Positions 54,530 to 63,936 are shown, counted from the first letter of the stretch. The stretch: 64,000 nucleotides of DNA from Sporosarcina jeotgali (GCF_033304595.1 NZ_CP116341.1:1159001-1223000), one strand, 5' to 3'. Translations and numbers: made by a program. Notes: generated from the sequence alone by a model not told the origin.

Positions 54530-55323
54530 CAATCCGGGTTGCAATCGCAGGTGCCAGAGGACGAATGGGAAGCACTGCAGCAGCAGCAATCACTGAAGCA
54601 CCTGACATGGTGTTTGCAGGCGCTCTAGATTATAAATACGATGGCTGGTACATAAATGGGGGTACACTGATAGAGCAGCCATCAGGTGTTCGTGTATATA
54701 CTTCCATTGCTGAACTGGCAGAAGCAGAAAAACCAGATGTTTTGCTCGACCTAACGGATCCGGAAGCAGTATTTCCGAATGCTCAAAAAGCGATTGCACT
54801 CGGTATTCGCCCTGTTATAGGTACGTCGGGCCTTACGCTGGAAGAGATTGATCATTTGAAAATAATGAGTGAACAAAAAGGATTATCTTGTATTTTGGCT
54901 CCGAACTTTTCAATCGGTGCAGTATTAATGATGAAATTTGCTGCACAAGCTGCACATTATCTTGGAGATGTTGAAATTATTGAAATGCATCACGATCGAA
55001 AGCTGGATGCTCCTTCAGGTACAGCAGTTAAGACAGCTGATATGATTTCTGACGTACGAACACCGCATTTACAGGGACATCCTGATGAACAAGTGAATGC
55101 ATACGGAGCAAGAGGCGCAGACGTACAAGGAATGAAAATCCATAGTGTGCGCTTACCGGGCTTACTTGCGCATCAGCAAGTACTGCTTGGAGGAGAGGGC
55201 GAGCTGTTAACTATACGACACGATTCGTTTGATCGTAAAAGTTTCATGCCAGGCGTTCTTCTAGCTGTCCGCGAATCTGTAAGTCATCATCAATTTGTCA
55301 ATGGATTGGAGCAACTTATCTAA
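54526..55323 (+). CDS. dapB: 4-hydroxy-tetrahydrodipicolinate reductase
   Basis: A 265-residue NAD(P)H enzyme of lysine/diaminopimelate synthesis, feeding LysA and the cell wall. The nucleotide motif is AIAGARGRMGS, and the active-site segment is EMHHDRKLDAPSGTA. ATGA start overlaps ypjD. In B. subtilis mgsA and bshB1 follow; here bshA comes directly after 32 bases. Confidence 0.96.
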   Translation: MTIRVAIAGARGRMGSTAAAAITEAPDMVFAGALDYKYDGWYINGGTLIEQPSGVRVYTSIAELAEAEKPDVLLDLTDPEAVFPNAQKAIALGIRPVIGTSGLTLEEIDHLKIMSEQKGLSCILAPNFSIGAVLMMKFAAQAAHYLGDVEIIEMHHDRKLDAPSGTAVKTADMISDVRTPHLQGHPDEQVNAYGARGADVQGMKIHSVRLPGLLAHQQVLLGGEGELLTIRHDSFDRKSFMPGVLLAVRESVSHHQFVNGLEQLI

Positions 55324-55355
55324 GTAAGGAACTTTTTATAGTAAGGGATGATGGG

Positions 55356-56492
55356 ATGGAACGATTAAAAATAGGAGTCATTTGCTATCCATCCTTAGGA
55401 GGATCCGGGGTGGTAGCAACCGAGCTTGCTATAAAGATGGCGGAAAAAGGTCATGAAATTCACTTCATTACGTCCAGTCTGCCATTTCGGTATAATGAGC
55501 CGCATGAAAATATCCATTTTCACGAAGTCCGGATAGATGGATACGCAGTTTTTAAATATCCGCCCTATGATATCGCGCTCGCGAATCGTATCGGCCAAGT
55601 TATAGAGGAACAGCACTTGGATTTGCTCCACGTTCACTATGCAGTGCCGCACGCCGTCTCGGCGGTCTTGGCAAAAGATATGATCCAATCAGATATAGGA
55701 ATCATTACCACCTTGCACGGAACCGACGTGACGATCCTTGGTCATGATCCAGCACTTCGTAACACAGTCAAATATGGAATCGATAAATCGGATATTACTA
55801 CTGCCGTTTCGGACTCTCTTCGAAAAGAGACGATTGAGCTGATAGAGCCCGCTAAAGAAATCTTGACGATTTACAATTTCATTGATGAAGAAACGTATCA
55901 CCCAGTAGCGGCAGGATCTGTACGGGAGGAATTCGATATTCAGAAGGATGAAAAAGTAATCATCCATATTTCGAATTTCAGAAGCGTCAAGCGCATTCCG
56001 GACTTGATTCGGGCCTTTGCGAAAATTACAGAGAAGGTTCCTGCTAAGCTTCTATTGGTAGGTGAGGGCCCTGAAATGCCTAGAATCCGGAGACTGGCGG
56101 ACATGCTTGGTGTTACGGATGAAGTGGTATTCACAGGCAGACGCGACGACCTGCCTGAGCTTTTGTCCATTAGTGATGTCATGGTGCTCCCTTCGGAAAA
56201 AGAGGCATTCGGGCTTGTGTTATTAGAAGGGTTTGCGTGCGGGGTTCCGGCAGTAGGTACAACGGCTGGAGGTATCCCTGAAGTGATTGAAGAAGGCGTT
56301 AATGGGCATATAGTGCCGATTGGCGATCCAGATGCCATTGCAGAAAAAACGCTTCGAATTTTATGTGACAGTGAGGTTCATCAAATGATGAAAGAAAATG
56401 CGTTGGAAACTGTGAAAGGGAAGTTCGCATCGGACCATATCGTAGGCCAATATGAAAAGCTGTATTATGATTTGAAAAAGAAGGAATGCTAA
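55356..56492 (+). CDS. bshA: N-acetyl-alpha-D-glucosaminyl L-malate synthase BshA
   Basis: A 378-residue GT-B retaining glycosyltransferase (family 4) that joins UDP-GlcNAc and L-malate, the first step of bacillithiol synthesis. Typical segments: YPSLGGSGVVATELA near the N-terminus, THLHGTD-like TTLHGTDVTILG, and the C-terminal PSEKEAFGLVLLEGFACG with the E-x7-E motif. cca starts one base after its stop. Confidence 0.94.
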   Translation: MERLKIGVICYPSLGGSGVVATELAIKMAEKGHEIHFITSSLPFRYNEPHENIHFHEVRIDGYAVFKYPPYDIALANRIGQVIEEQHLDLLHVHYAVPHAVSAVLAKDMIQSDIGIITTLHGTDVTILGHDPALRNTVKYGIDKSDITTAVSDSLRKETIELIEPAKEILTIYNFIDEETYHPVAAGSVREEFDIQKDEKVIIHISNFRSVKRIPDLIRAFAKITEKVPAKLLLVGEGPEMPRIRRLADMLGVTDEVVFTGRRDDLPELLSISDVMVLPSEKEAFGLVLLEGFACGVPAVGTTAGGIPEVIEEGVNGHIVPIGDPDAIAEKTLRILCDSEVHQMMKENALETVKGKFASDHIVGQYEKLYYDLKKKEC

Positions 56493-56493
56493 T

Positions 56494-57672
56494 ATGTTTG
56501 GAACTCATCAAAGTCGTAGAGTAATTACCCGATTGAACGAAGCAGGTTATGAGGCAGTGTTTGTAGGAGGAGCCGTCAGAGATTATCTGCTTGGAAAAGA
56601 GCCGACGGATATTGACATTGCTACTTCCGCCACCCCTGCACAAGTAAAATCCGTATTCTCGAATACAATCGATCTAGGAACGGAACATGGCACGGTACTG
56701 GTCATTGAATCAGGTGAACCAGTTGAAGTGACAACTTACCGGACTGAAGGTACGTATTCAGATAATCGAAGACCGGATGAGGTTCAGTTTGTAACATCTT
56801 TAGAAGAGGATCTTAAAAGACGTGACTTTACCATCAATGCCCTTGCGCTGCGAATTACCGGAGAAGTGGTAGATCCCTTTAATGGCCGTGCAGATTTGTC
56901 TGCAAAAACCATCCGGGCTGTTGGGAATGCCAGCGAACGTTTTAGTGAAGATGCACTAAGAATGATTCGCGCAGTCCGGTTTGTGTCCGTTTTAGGTTTT
57001 ACCTTGGAGTCTTCGACACGGGCTTCCATCTCAGAACTGGCGGGCACCATAAAAAGTCTTTCAATTGAGCGGATTAAAGCGGAATTTGACAAACTGTTTC
57101 GAGGAATGTTTGCCCAGCAAGCATTGAAGTTATTAGCAGATACCAAATTATCACGGGAACTTCCATTATTCCCCGCACAACATGAGGCGTGGTTACAATG
57201 TGCCCCTTTCCAGAATTCACTTGATGGATGGGTGTCTCTAATGCTTGCAGGGAATTTTGATGTATCTATAGTGGTAAAAGCATACAGATTATCAAACAAA
57301 GAACGTATGTATTTAAAAACGGTACAAAAGTTCTTTGAAATCAGACAGCAGCGCACTTACACAACCGATGATTATTACGAAGCGGCGTATTCGACATTAG
57401 TATCTGTTGAGAAGATGATTGCTGCATTCACCGACCTAATGCCAATCAGTAATAGTGCGATTAAGGAGGCAATGGAGAGCTTGCCGATCCATTCCAAGCA
57501 TGAGTTATCGGTAAGAGGTGAACAGCTAATGGATTGGACAGGCAAAAAAGCGGGAAAATGGCTGGGAGAAGCGATTCAAGCTATTGAACACGCTGTGCTG
57601 CATCAAGTAGTTCCGAACGAACAGAATGCGATAAAGGAATGGTTTTCACATGAATACGAATGTAAAGAGTGA
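56494..57672 (+). CDS. cca: CCA-adding tRNA nucleotidyltransferase
   Basis: A 392-residue class II CCA-adding enzyme that completes tRNA 3' ends. The head domain has GGAVRDYLLGKEPTDIDIAT with the catalytic D-x-D, then RRDFTINALAL (motif B) and EDALRMIRAVRF (motifs D-E). It overlaps birA by 23 bases. Same order as B. subtilis bshA-cca-birA. Confidence 0.96.
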   Translation: MFGTHQSRRVITRLNEAGYEAVFVGGAVRDYLLGKEPTDIDIATSATPAQVKSVFSNTIDLGTEHGTVLVIESGEPVEVTTYRTEGTYSDNRRPDEVQFVTSLEEDLKRRDFTINALALRITGEVVDPFNGRADLSAKTIRAVGNASERFSEDALRMIRAVRFVSVLGFTLESSTRASISELAGTIKSLSIERIKAEFDKLFRGMFAQQALKLLADTKLSRELPLFPAQHEAWLQCAPFQNSLDGWVSLMLAGNFDVSIVVKAYRLSNKERMYLKTVQKFFEIRQQRTYTTDDYYEAAYSTLVSVEKMIAAFTDLMPISNSAIKEAMESLPIHSKHELSVRGEQLMDWTGKKAGKWLGEAIQAIEHAVLHQVVPNEQNAIKEWFSHEYECKE

Positions 57673-58630
57673 GCTGCTGAAACGGATGTCAGCAGGAAAA
57701 GACAATCCCGTGTCAGGACAGCAAATTGCAGATGAGTATGGTGTATCTCGCACTGCTGTTTGGAAATATGTAAAAGAACTTGAGAGTGAAGGATATGAGA
57801 TTGGCACGATTCGAAAACGAGGATATTATTTGATCAGTTCACCTGACACTGTAGCGCCCTCCGCAATACAACAGTTTCTTCAAACTGAAAACTATGGACG
57901 CAGCATGCGTCATGTTGAAACGTGTCCTTCAACACAAATCCTGGCACACGAAGAAGCTCAAAATGGTGCACCGAATGGGACTGTTATTATTGCGGATGAA
58001 CAAACCGCCGGCAAAGGCCGGCTTTCACGCCCTTGGTCATCTGCAGCTGGAAAAGGGATCTGGATGAGTGTCATTACGCGGCCTGAGCTGACACCGCAGC
58101 AAGCCCCGCAAATGACGCTTGTGGCTGCTGTTGCCATTGTCCGTGCAATTGAAGAACTGACAGAAGTCACACCTGCAATTAAATGGCCGAATGATATCTT
58201 AGTGAATGGCCGGAAACTGACAGGGATCCTGACTGAGCTTCAAGCAGACCCTGATCGGGTTAAGGCGATCATCCTCGGTATTGGCATGAACGTCAACCAG
58301 CAGCTGGAGGATTTCCCGGAAGAGATCCGTGCAATTGCCACATCACTTTGTATTGAAGAAGGGCAGCCTCTCAGCCGGCCGAAGCTTGCAGCTAAAGTAT
58401 TGGATTACTTGGAGCTGTATGTAGCGCTGTATGTAAAAAAAGGATTTGCTCCCATTAAAATTTTATGGGAAAGTTATGCGGACTCCATTGGCAAACGTGT
58501 ACGCATTTCTACATTGCAAGATACGTACGAAGCAACTGCCAAAGGCATCTCTGAAGATGGCCGTCTGGAAGTCGTGCTTGACGACGGGTCAATACGGGGA
58601 ATCTATTCAGCAGATATTCATATTATCTGA
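57650..58630 (+). CDS. birA: Biotin-protein ligase / biotin repressor BirA
   Basis: A 326-residue bifunctional protein. The N-terminal winged helix (about 18-62, GQQIADEYGVSRTAVWKYVKEL) binds operators of biotin genes; the central domain (about 85-270) carries GKGRLSRPWSSAAGKGIW and KWPNDILV for biotinyl-AMP formation; a small SH3-like domain ends the protein. It biotinylates acetyl-CoA carboxylase and pyruvate carboxylase. No BirA operator is seen in this window. Confidence 0.95.
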   Translation: MNTNVKSELLKRMSAGKDNPVSGQQIADEYGVSRTAVWKYVKELESEGYEIGTIRKRGYYLISSPDTVAPSAIQQFLQTENYGRSMRHVETCPSTQILAHEEAQNGAPNGTVIIADEQTAGKGRLSRPWSSAAGKGIWMSVITRPELTPQQAPQMTLVAAVAIVRAIEELTEVTPAIKWPNDILVNGRKLTGILTELQADPDRVKAIILGIGMNVNQQLEDFPEEIRAIATSLCIEEGQPLSRPKLAAKVLDYLELYVALYVKKGFAPIKILWESYADSIGKRVRISTLQDTYEATAKGISEDGRLEVVLDDGSIRGIYSADIHII

Positions 58631-58644
58631 ACAGTGAAAACCAT

Positions 58645-58674
58645 TTGGCAAGTAGCCGTCCGAGATGTTATAGT
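58645..58674 (+). promoter_or_regulatory. Sigma-A promoter of the panBCD leader
   Basis: TTGGCA, an 18-base spacer and TATAGT, with TGT just upstream of the -10, lie 15 bases after birA. Transcription would begin near 58681, giving a leader of about 190 bases before panB. Confidence 0.65.
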
Positions 58675-58682
58675 ATTTTAGA

Positions 58683-58707
58683 AGGGCGATATCATTTTGA
58701 ATCGCAC
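58683..58707 (+). other. Hairpin at the 5' end of the panBCD leader
   Basis: GGGCGAT (58684-58690) can pair with ATCGCACCC (58700-58711 region) around ATCATTTTGA, with one bulged A. It lies within a few bases of the predicted transcript start, and the same CGATATC string recurs at 58783 in the uORF. Confidence 0.4.
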
Positions 58708-58779
58708 CCGTAAGATCAGCACTGCACCGCCAAATGAATATTTCTGCCTTGATCATATTGACAGGGACGGAGGAAACCT

Positions 58780-58821
58780 ATGACGATATCCTACACAACC
58801 CTTCTGTCTTTTTATGACTAG
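58780..58821 (+). CDS. Putative 13-aa leader peptide of panBCD
   Basis: ATG 58780 follows the strong ribosome site GGAGGAA at 6 bases and opens a 13-codon frame, MTISYTTLLSFYD, ending in TAG at 58819. The second half of the frame lies in the 5' arm and loop of the terminator at 58797-58832, and the stop codon is at the start of the 3' arm. This is the geometry of a ribosome-sensing attenuator. No run of one amino acid reveals the signal; three Thr, two Leu, two Ser and two Tyr codons are present. Whether it is translated is unknown. Confidence 0.45.
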   Translation: MTISYTTLLSFYD

Positions 58822-58832
58822 AAGGGTTTTTA
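58797..58832 (+). terminator. Intrinsic terminator in the panBCD leader
   Basis: AACCCTTCT and AGAAGGGTT form a perfect 9-bp stem around a 14-base loop and are followed by TTTAT. It lies after the panB promoter and before panB, so it must be bypassed or regulated for panBCD expression. Confidence 0.8.
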
Positions 58833-58843
58833 TGTTTTGGTTT

Positions 58844-58859
58844 TCTCCTTAAGAGGAGA
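58844..58859 (+). promoter_or_regulatory. Hairpin over the panB ribosome binding site
   Basis: TCTCCT and AGGAGA pair around TAAG, covering the first of two tandem Shine-Dalgarno sequences before panB (GAGGAGAG then GAGAAG). It could limit translation initiation. Confidence 0.5.
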
Positions 58860-58870
58860 GGAGAAGAACA

Positions 58871-59710
58871 ATGAAAACGATTACTGAAATGAAACGTATG
58901 AAAACTGAAGGTGAAAAAATTGTCATGATGACAGCATATGATTTCCCGACAGCTGTTTTTGCTGAAAAGTCGGATGTTGATATTTTGCTGGTGGGGGATT
59001 CTCTTGGAATGGTTGTTTTAGGATATCCTTCAACTGTGTATGTGACTGCTGATGACATGGTACATCATGGGAAAGCAGTTCGACGCGGAGCAAAGGACAC
59101 GTTTCTTGTTGTCGATCTGCCCTTTGGCACATTTAGAGGTTCACAAGACCGTATCTTGTCTGAAGCAATTCGTGTCTTCCAAGAAACTGGGGCTGATGCA
59201 TTAAAGGTTGAAGGGGCTGATGAAGTATTAAATACGATTCAGCTGCTAACAAGCACGGGTATCCCAGTCGTTGCTCATTTAGGACTGCTGCCACAATCTG
59301 CATCTGTAAGCGGAGGATACAAGGTACAAGGAAAAACTGCAGATGCTGCAAGGAAGCTACTGGATGATGCAGAGTTATGTGAACAAGCCGGTGCATGTAT
59401 GATTGTTGTGGAATGCATACCTCATCAGTTGACGAAACAATTGACTAAAGCGGTGAATATACCAATCATTGGTATAGGTGCGGGGGCAGCAGCAGACGGG
59501 CAAGTTCTCGTTTTCCACGATCTTGTAAAATATGGAGAACATCGTTTGCCGAAATTTGCAGAAAGCTTCAGCGATGCGGGAAAAGTAATTCAAGAAGGAA
59601 TTTCAGCATATACAAACGCTGTGCGAACAGGGATATTCCCTGACATGCGGCATCAGTTTACGATGAAGGAAGAAGAACTAGTGAATCTGTATGGAGGCGC
59701 AAACAAGTGA
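58871..59710 (+). CDS. panB: 3-methyl-2-oxobutanoate hydroxymethyltransferase
   Basis: A 279-residue enzyme that adds a hydroxymethyl group to 2-ketoisovalerate, the first committed step to pantothenate. MMTAYDFPTAVFAEKSDVD, LLVGDSLGMVVLGYPST and VEGADEVLNTI are family segments carrying metal-binding aspartates and the catalytic glutamate. First gene of panB-panC-panD, with overlaps of 4 bases to panC. Confidence 0.97.
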   Translation: MKTITEMKRMKTEGEKIVMMTAYDFPTAVFAEKSDVDILLVGDSLGMVVLGYPSTVYVTADDMVHHGKAVRRGAKDTFLVVDLPFGTFRGSQDRILSEAIRVFQETGADALKVEGADEVLNTIQLLTSTGIPVVAHLGLLPQSASVSGGYKVQGKTADAARKLLDDAELCEQAGACMIVVECIPHQLTKQLTKAVNIPIIGIGAGAAADGQVLVFHDLVKYGEHRLPKFAESFSDAGKVIQEGISAYTNAVRTGIFPDMRHQFTMKEEELVNLYGGANK

Positions 59711-60573
59711 ATAAGACAACACCTATGCGATCTGCAACTACAATTTCAAAGATGACTGAGTGGCAAAAGTCTGTTAAAGAAACAGGCAGAAATATCGGAT
59801 TTGTACCGACGATGGGTTTTCTGCATGAAGGTCATTTAACTTTAATACAAGAAGCGAAAAAGAATAACGATTGTGTGGCCGTCAGCATATTTGTAAACCC
59901 CGCCCAATTTGGACCAGATGAAGACTTTGATGCGTATCCTAGAAATTTAGATGCTGATATCAGGCTGGCAGCGAAAGCGGGTGCAGATATTGTATTTTGT
60001 CCGGAGGTGGATGAAATGTATCCGTCAGACGGGGGGATTCGCATTGTGCCGGGTCCTTTGGCAAACCGCTTATGCGGGGCATCCCGGCCAGGTCATTTTG
60101 ACGGCGTTTTAAAAGCGGTGTTGAAACTTGTAAATATTGTGCAGCCGGATTCTGTGTACTTTGGTATGAAAGACGCCCAGCAACTTGCGATTATTGAAAC
60201 ATTTTTCCGGGATTTCAACTGTCCGGCAACTGTTGTCCGCGTTCCGACCGTCCGAGAACAGGATGGTTTGGCAAAAAGCTCTCGTAATGTTAACCTATCA
60301 ATCTCTGAACGCAACGAAGCACCGGCAATTTATGAAGCGCTGCAACAGGCGGTAATCTTATTTCATGAAGGTCTGGAAATTACAGCAGTCGAGCAATTTG
60401 TCGCAGAGCAGATAAAGAATAAGACATCAGGAACCATTGACTATATTTCAATGCTGACTTACCCGCAACTGGAAGAGCCGGATGCTATGTCAGACGAACT
60501 GATCCTTGCATGTGCCGTACAATTTTCAAAAGCACGTTTAATCGACAACATTATTTTTAAGAGGGAAGGCTAA
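59707..60573 (+). CDS. panC: Pantothenate synthetase
   Basis: A 288-residue ATP-dependent ligase joining pantoate and beta-alanine. The nucleotide-binding motif is [15 protein letters not shown], followed by [15 protein letters not shown] and the KSSRN (KMSKS-like) motif. The start is GTG 59707, overlapping the panB stop as GTGA, with GGAGG upstream. Confidence 0.96.
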   Translation: MNKTTPMRSATTISKMTEWQKSVKETGRNIGFVPTMGFLHEGHLTLIQEAKKNNDCVAVSIFVNPAQFGPDEDFDAYPRNLDADIRLAAKAGADIVFCPEVDEMYPSDGGIRIVPGPLANRLCGASRPGHFDGVLKAVLKLVNIVQPDSVYFGMKDAQQLAIIETFFRDFNCPATVVRVPTVREQDGLAKSSRNVNLSISERNEAPAIYEALQQAVILFHEGLEITAVEQFVAEQIKNKTSGTIDYISMLTYPQLEEPDAMSDELILACAVQFSKARLIDNIIFKREG

Positions 60574-60577
60574 AACT

Positions 60578-60958
60578 ATGTTTCGTACTATGCTCACAAG
60601 CAAGCTGCACCGCGCGACAGTTACAGAAGCAAACTTGAATTATGTAGGAAGCATTACCATCGACGAAGATTTACTGGATGCAGCTAATATTTTAGTGAAC
60701 GAGAAAGTTCAGATCGTTAATAATAACAACGGGGAGCGTTTTGAAACGTACACGATTCCAGGAAAACGAGGCAGCGGCATGATCTGTGTCAACGGTGCTG
60801 CGGCAAGACTCGTCCAGCCAGGAGATATCGTCATCATCCTCGCATATGCCCTTATGTCGAACGAAGAAGCACAGCGGCATGCGCCTGCTGTTCTTTTAAT
60901 GGATCAGCACAATAACATCGAACAAATTATTCAAGAATCTCACGGAGTAATTGTTTAA
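60578..60958 (+). CDS. panD: Aspartate 1-decarboxylase
   Basis: A 126-residue pyruvoyl enzyme that makes beta-alanine for pantothenate. The self-cleavage site G24-S25 is in NYVGSITID, and the catalytic [20 protein letters not shown] region is intact. It lies 4 bases after panC. A terminator follows after about 55 bases. Confidence 0.97.
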   Translation: MFRTMLTSKLHRATVTEANLNYVGSITIDEDLLDAANILVNEKVQIVNNNNGERFETYTIPGKRGSGMICVNGAAARLVQPGDIVIILAYALMSNEEAQRHAPAVLLMDQHNNIEQIIQESHGVIV

Positions 60959-61013
60959 ACAAATTATTACCGGGACAAAAAAATTGCAAGTACTAATTAA
61001 ATTCGTCAATTTA

Positions 61014-61060
61014 AGCTATCCAGAAATCAGTTTCCACTGGCTTTCTGGGCAGCTTTTTTA
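61014..61060 (+). terminator. Intrinsic terminator after panBCD
   Basis: CCAGAAA and TTTCTGG form the main stem, extended outside a small internal loop by AGCT/AGCT, and are followed by seven T. Confidence 0.82.
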
Positions 61061-61107
61061 TTTATGGTCATCAGGACAGCCTTCCTTTAGAGCCTTCCTT
61101 GAATATA

Positions 61108-61116
61108 TGGTACAAT
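61108..61116 (+). promoter_or_regulatory. Extended -10 promoter of dinG
   Basis: TGGTACAAT is an extended -10 element about 37 bases before dinG. No clear -35 and no LexA-type operator is seen. Confidence 0.5.
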
Positions 61117-61153
61117 CTGCAGTAGGAAACCGATACAGGAAGTTGATGAAACC

Positions 61154-63928
61154 ATGGAAAATCTAAAATTTGCAGTAGTCGATTTGGAAACGACTGGTCA
61201 TTCACCTGAAAAAGGAGACCGGATTATTCAAATTGCCATCATGTTCATTGAAAACGGCATACTTACAAATGAGTATGTCCGCTTTGTCAATCCCGGTCAG
61301 GAAATCCCTGTCTTTATACAAGAACTTACTGATATCACAAAAGACGATGTGAAAGATGCCCCGTTATTTGAAAAAATTGCTCATGAAGTAAGAGACTTAT
61401 TAGATGGCTGGATGTTTGCTGCACACAATACGAACTTCGATTTGACTTTTTTGCAAAAAGAATTTCAACGTTGCGGCATTCCTCGCTGGCAAGGTAAGCA
61501 GATTGACACAGTTGAATTCTCGAAAATCATGTTTCCTTCAGCTGTTAGCTATCGGCTAAAGGAATTAACGGAAGAACTTGGCATCGAACTTTCCGCTGCT
61601 CATCGTGCAGATGACGATGCTAGAGCAACAGCTAATTTACTCCTCAAATGTATTGAGAAAGTGACATGTCTTCCAGAACAAACACTTGCTCGTTTACATA
61701 AGCGTTCTTTTTCGATGAAAACGGATCTATCGGTGATTTTTTATTTAGCTTTGGTGGAAAACAGAAAGAAGACCTTAAACCCGCACTTTTCACAATTCCG
61801 CGGTATTCCATACCGTCAAGCTATATTAATGAAAGAACTGAGCCCGAGAAAAATAGTCTATCCAACAAGCCTTGACGAAAAAGACCAGTTGCTCATACAA
61901 GCGTATCCTTCCTACGAATCCAGGAGCGCACAGCTGCAATTCATGGACGCAGCTTGGGAGTCCTTGAAGTCAGGTACGGAAATAATGGTTGAAGTCCCTA
62001 CAGGAATCGGTAAAACAGTGTCCTATTTACTCCCAGCAACTGTACGCGCAGTTGAAACTAAAAAGGCAGTCATTGTGAGTACGTATACGAACCATTTAGC
62101 AGATAAAATTATGGCGGAAGAAATTGATGTTGTATCGAAAGCGTTATCTATTCCAGTTCGAGCTACTGTACTGAAAGGCCGGTCGAATTACATCTCGCTT
62201 ATGAAGTTTGCAGAGCTCTTGCTTAGTGGTGAATCGAGCTATGATAATATATTCACTGAAATGCAGCTCCTGGTCTGGCTTACAGAAACCATGACAGGGG
62301 ATCTTAATGAGCTCAATCTTTCTGGCGGGGGCATGCTCTATATCGATCGAATCCGTAAAAGGTCTTCTGTTCTTGCAGAAGATGAAATCGGAGTGGATTA
62401 TCACCAGATTGCTTTAGAAAATTGCCGTCATGCAGATATTGTCATAACGAACCATGCATTACTTCTAAGCGATGGTTCCAGTAAGCAACAAATTGTAGGA
62501 GAATCGAGCGGACTCATCATCGATGAAGCCCATCAGTTTATTCATGCTGCGTATAAGACAAATGAAATCATTTTCTCTTATACAAATTGGAAATATGTTA
62601 TGGGGCAAATAGGTTCTGAAGCAGACGATCAAATCAGTCGCCGCATTGAAGAAATCCTTATACGAAAAAGGTTACATCGATCACGTGAGCGCTCGAACCT
62701 ATCGTCCGAATTCGATAAGTTCACTTCTGCATTTGATGCTGCAATTCAACTGCTAACCGGTTCGGAATCAGCACAAAGGGGTCATGTGAAAGGGAGTCGA
62801 ATTCATATCGCTTTAGAAGACATCTCTGCAGATTCAACCCTATTTAAAACAGTTTTTCAATCGATGAATGAGTTCATTGAAACAGCTTCGGCCTACGTAA
62901 AACGATTAGACCGGGAAGTGGAAAGTCTATCCAATAAGGAACAGGCAATTCTTGCAGAGTGGCACTATTGGATAGATGAGTTCCGGGTGAAAGTTGGTGA
63001 GTGGGTTGAATTATTCCTTGATCAGGAAACTGGCGGTACCGTTTGGATTGAACAAGATCAAAGAAGTATTCCAGGAAGCCTCACAGTCATAAAAAGTCCA
63101 ATTGACAGTGCACCTGTTATCCGCAAAGCGTTGGATTCATTCTTCTCTAAGGAAAAAGGCGTGATTTGGACATCAGGGACGCTGTCGGTGAAAAGTGATG
63201 AGCGTTTTGTTGCTCGGCAATTAGGTGTGGCCCCTGAGGTGCCCGTAATGAAATTGCTTGCTCCCGAACACTTCTATACAGGAGCTCAAATTTTTCTAAT
63301 CGATGATATGCCGAACATTCAACAAGTTGCACAACAGGAATATGTGGAGGAAGTAGCTGAGGCGATTGTCCAAACAGTCATGGTAACGGAAGGAAGACTG
63401 TTTGTTCTTTTCACGTCGCAAGATATGCTTAATCAAACACATGAACTTATTTCAGACAGCGGATTGCTGGAAGATTATGCACTAATCGCCCAAGGGATCA
63501 GTTCAGGCAGCAGATATCGGCTGCTAAAATCCTTTCGACAATACGAAAAAGCGGTATTGTTCGGTACAAACAGCTTCTGGGAAGGAGTAGATGTCCCTGG
63601 AAATGCATTATCTGCGATTATTATCGTGCGTTTGCCATTTTCGTCTCCCACTGAACCTGTTTTTAAAGCAAAGACTGCTCAATTGAACAAGATGGGGAAG
63701 AACGCTTTTACGGCTTATGCTTTACCTGAAGCGATTCTAAGACTTCGACAAGGTTTCGGTAGACTGATTCGCTCCTCTTCAGACACTGGTTTTTTCATCA
63801 TTTTGGATCGTCGAATTGAAACGAAATCATATGGGAAGAAGTTTCTGGAAGCACTGCCTGATGTACCTGTTAAAAAAGTGTCACTTGCACGTATGGTAGA
63901 TGAACTTAATAATTGCTATAATAAATGA
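61154..63928 (+). CDS. dinG: DinG-family helicase with N-terminal 3'-5' exonuclease domain
   Basis: A 924-residue protein of Firmicutes type. The N-terminal DEDDh exonuclease domain (about 1-170) has VVDLETTGHSPEKGDRIIQI, AHNTNFDLTFL and HRADDDARATA. The helicase part has Walker A VPTGIGKTVSYLLP, the DEAH box IIDEAHQFI, and GTNSFWEGVDVPG and RQGFGRLIRS near the end. No Cys cluster for a 4Fe-4S centre is seen between motifs I and II, unlike E. coli DinG. In Gram-positive relatives the nuclease is the main activity shown. Start after AGGAAG. Confidence 0.94.
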   Translation: MENLKFAVVDLETTGHSPEKGDRIIQIAIMFIENGILTNEYVRFVNPGQEIPVFIQELTDITKDDVKDAPLFEKIAHEVRDLLDGWMFAAHNTNFDLTFLQKEFQRCGIPRWQGKQIDTVEFSKIMFPSAVSYRLKELTEELGIELSAAHRADDDARATANLLLKCIEKVTCLPEQTLARLHKRSFSMKTDLSVIFYLALVENRKKTLNPHFSQFRGIPYRQAILMKELSPRKIVYPTSLDEKDQLLIQAYPSYESRSAQLQFMDAAWESLKSGTEIMVEVPTGIGKTVSYLLPATVRAVETKKAVIVSTYTNHLADKIMAEEIDVVSKALSIPVRATVLKGRSNYISLMKFAELLLSGESSYDNIFTEMQLLVWLTETMTGDLNELNLSGGGMLYIDRIRKRSSVLAEDEIGVDYHQIALENCRHADIVITNHALLLSDGSSKQQIVGESSGLIIDEAHQFIHAAYKTNEIIFSYTNWKYVMGQIGSEADDQISRRIEEILIRKRLHRSRERSNLSSEFDKFTSAFDAAIQLLTGSESAQRGHVKGSRIHIALEDISADSTLFKTVFQSMNEFIETASAYVKRLDREVESLSNKEQAILAEWHYWIDEFRVKVGEWVELFLDQETGGTVWIEQDQRSIPGSLTVIKSPIDSAPVIRKALDSFFSKEKGVIWTSGTLSVKSDERFVARQLGVAPEVPVMKLLAPEHFYTGAQIFLIDDMPNIQQVAQQEYVEEVAEAIVQTVMVTEGRLFVLFTSQDMLNQTHELISDSGLLEDYALIAQGISSGSRYRLLKSFRQYEKAVLFGTNSFWEGVDVPGNALSAIIIVRLPFSSPTEPVFKAKTAQLNKMGKNAFTAYALPEAILRLRQGFGRLIRSSSDTGFFIILDRRIETKSYGKKFLEALPDVPVKKVSLARMVDELNNCYNK
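63914..63922 (+). promoter_or_regulatory. Extended -10 promoter at the 3' end of dinG
   Basis: TGCTATAAT is a perfect extended -10 element inside the last codons of dinG. A transcript would start near 63929 and enter the hairpin below; the gene it serves lies outside the window. Confidence 0.4.
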
Positions 63929-63936
63929 GTGTATCG

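Noticed and set aside
56784..57356. 190-codon open frame on the - strand opposite cca
   Set aside because: It lies wholly inside the well-conserved cca gene, has no ribosome site and no family features; it is a shadow of coding sequence on the other strand.
58681..58870. panB leader considered as a T-box or other known riboswitch
   Set aside because: No T-box core (GGGTGGNACCGCG type) and none of the aptamer consensus sequences I know could be found.
61060..61153. LexA operator before dinG
   Set aside because: No CGAAC-N4-GTTCG-like sequence is present.
60951..61166. 71-codon open frame between panD and dinG
   Set aside because: It runs through the panBCD terminator and the dinG promoter, and has no Shine-Dalgarno; the regulatory reading explains the region better.
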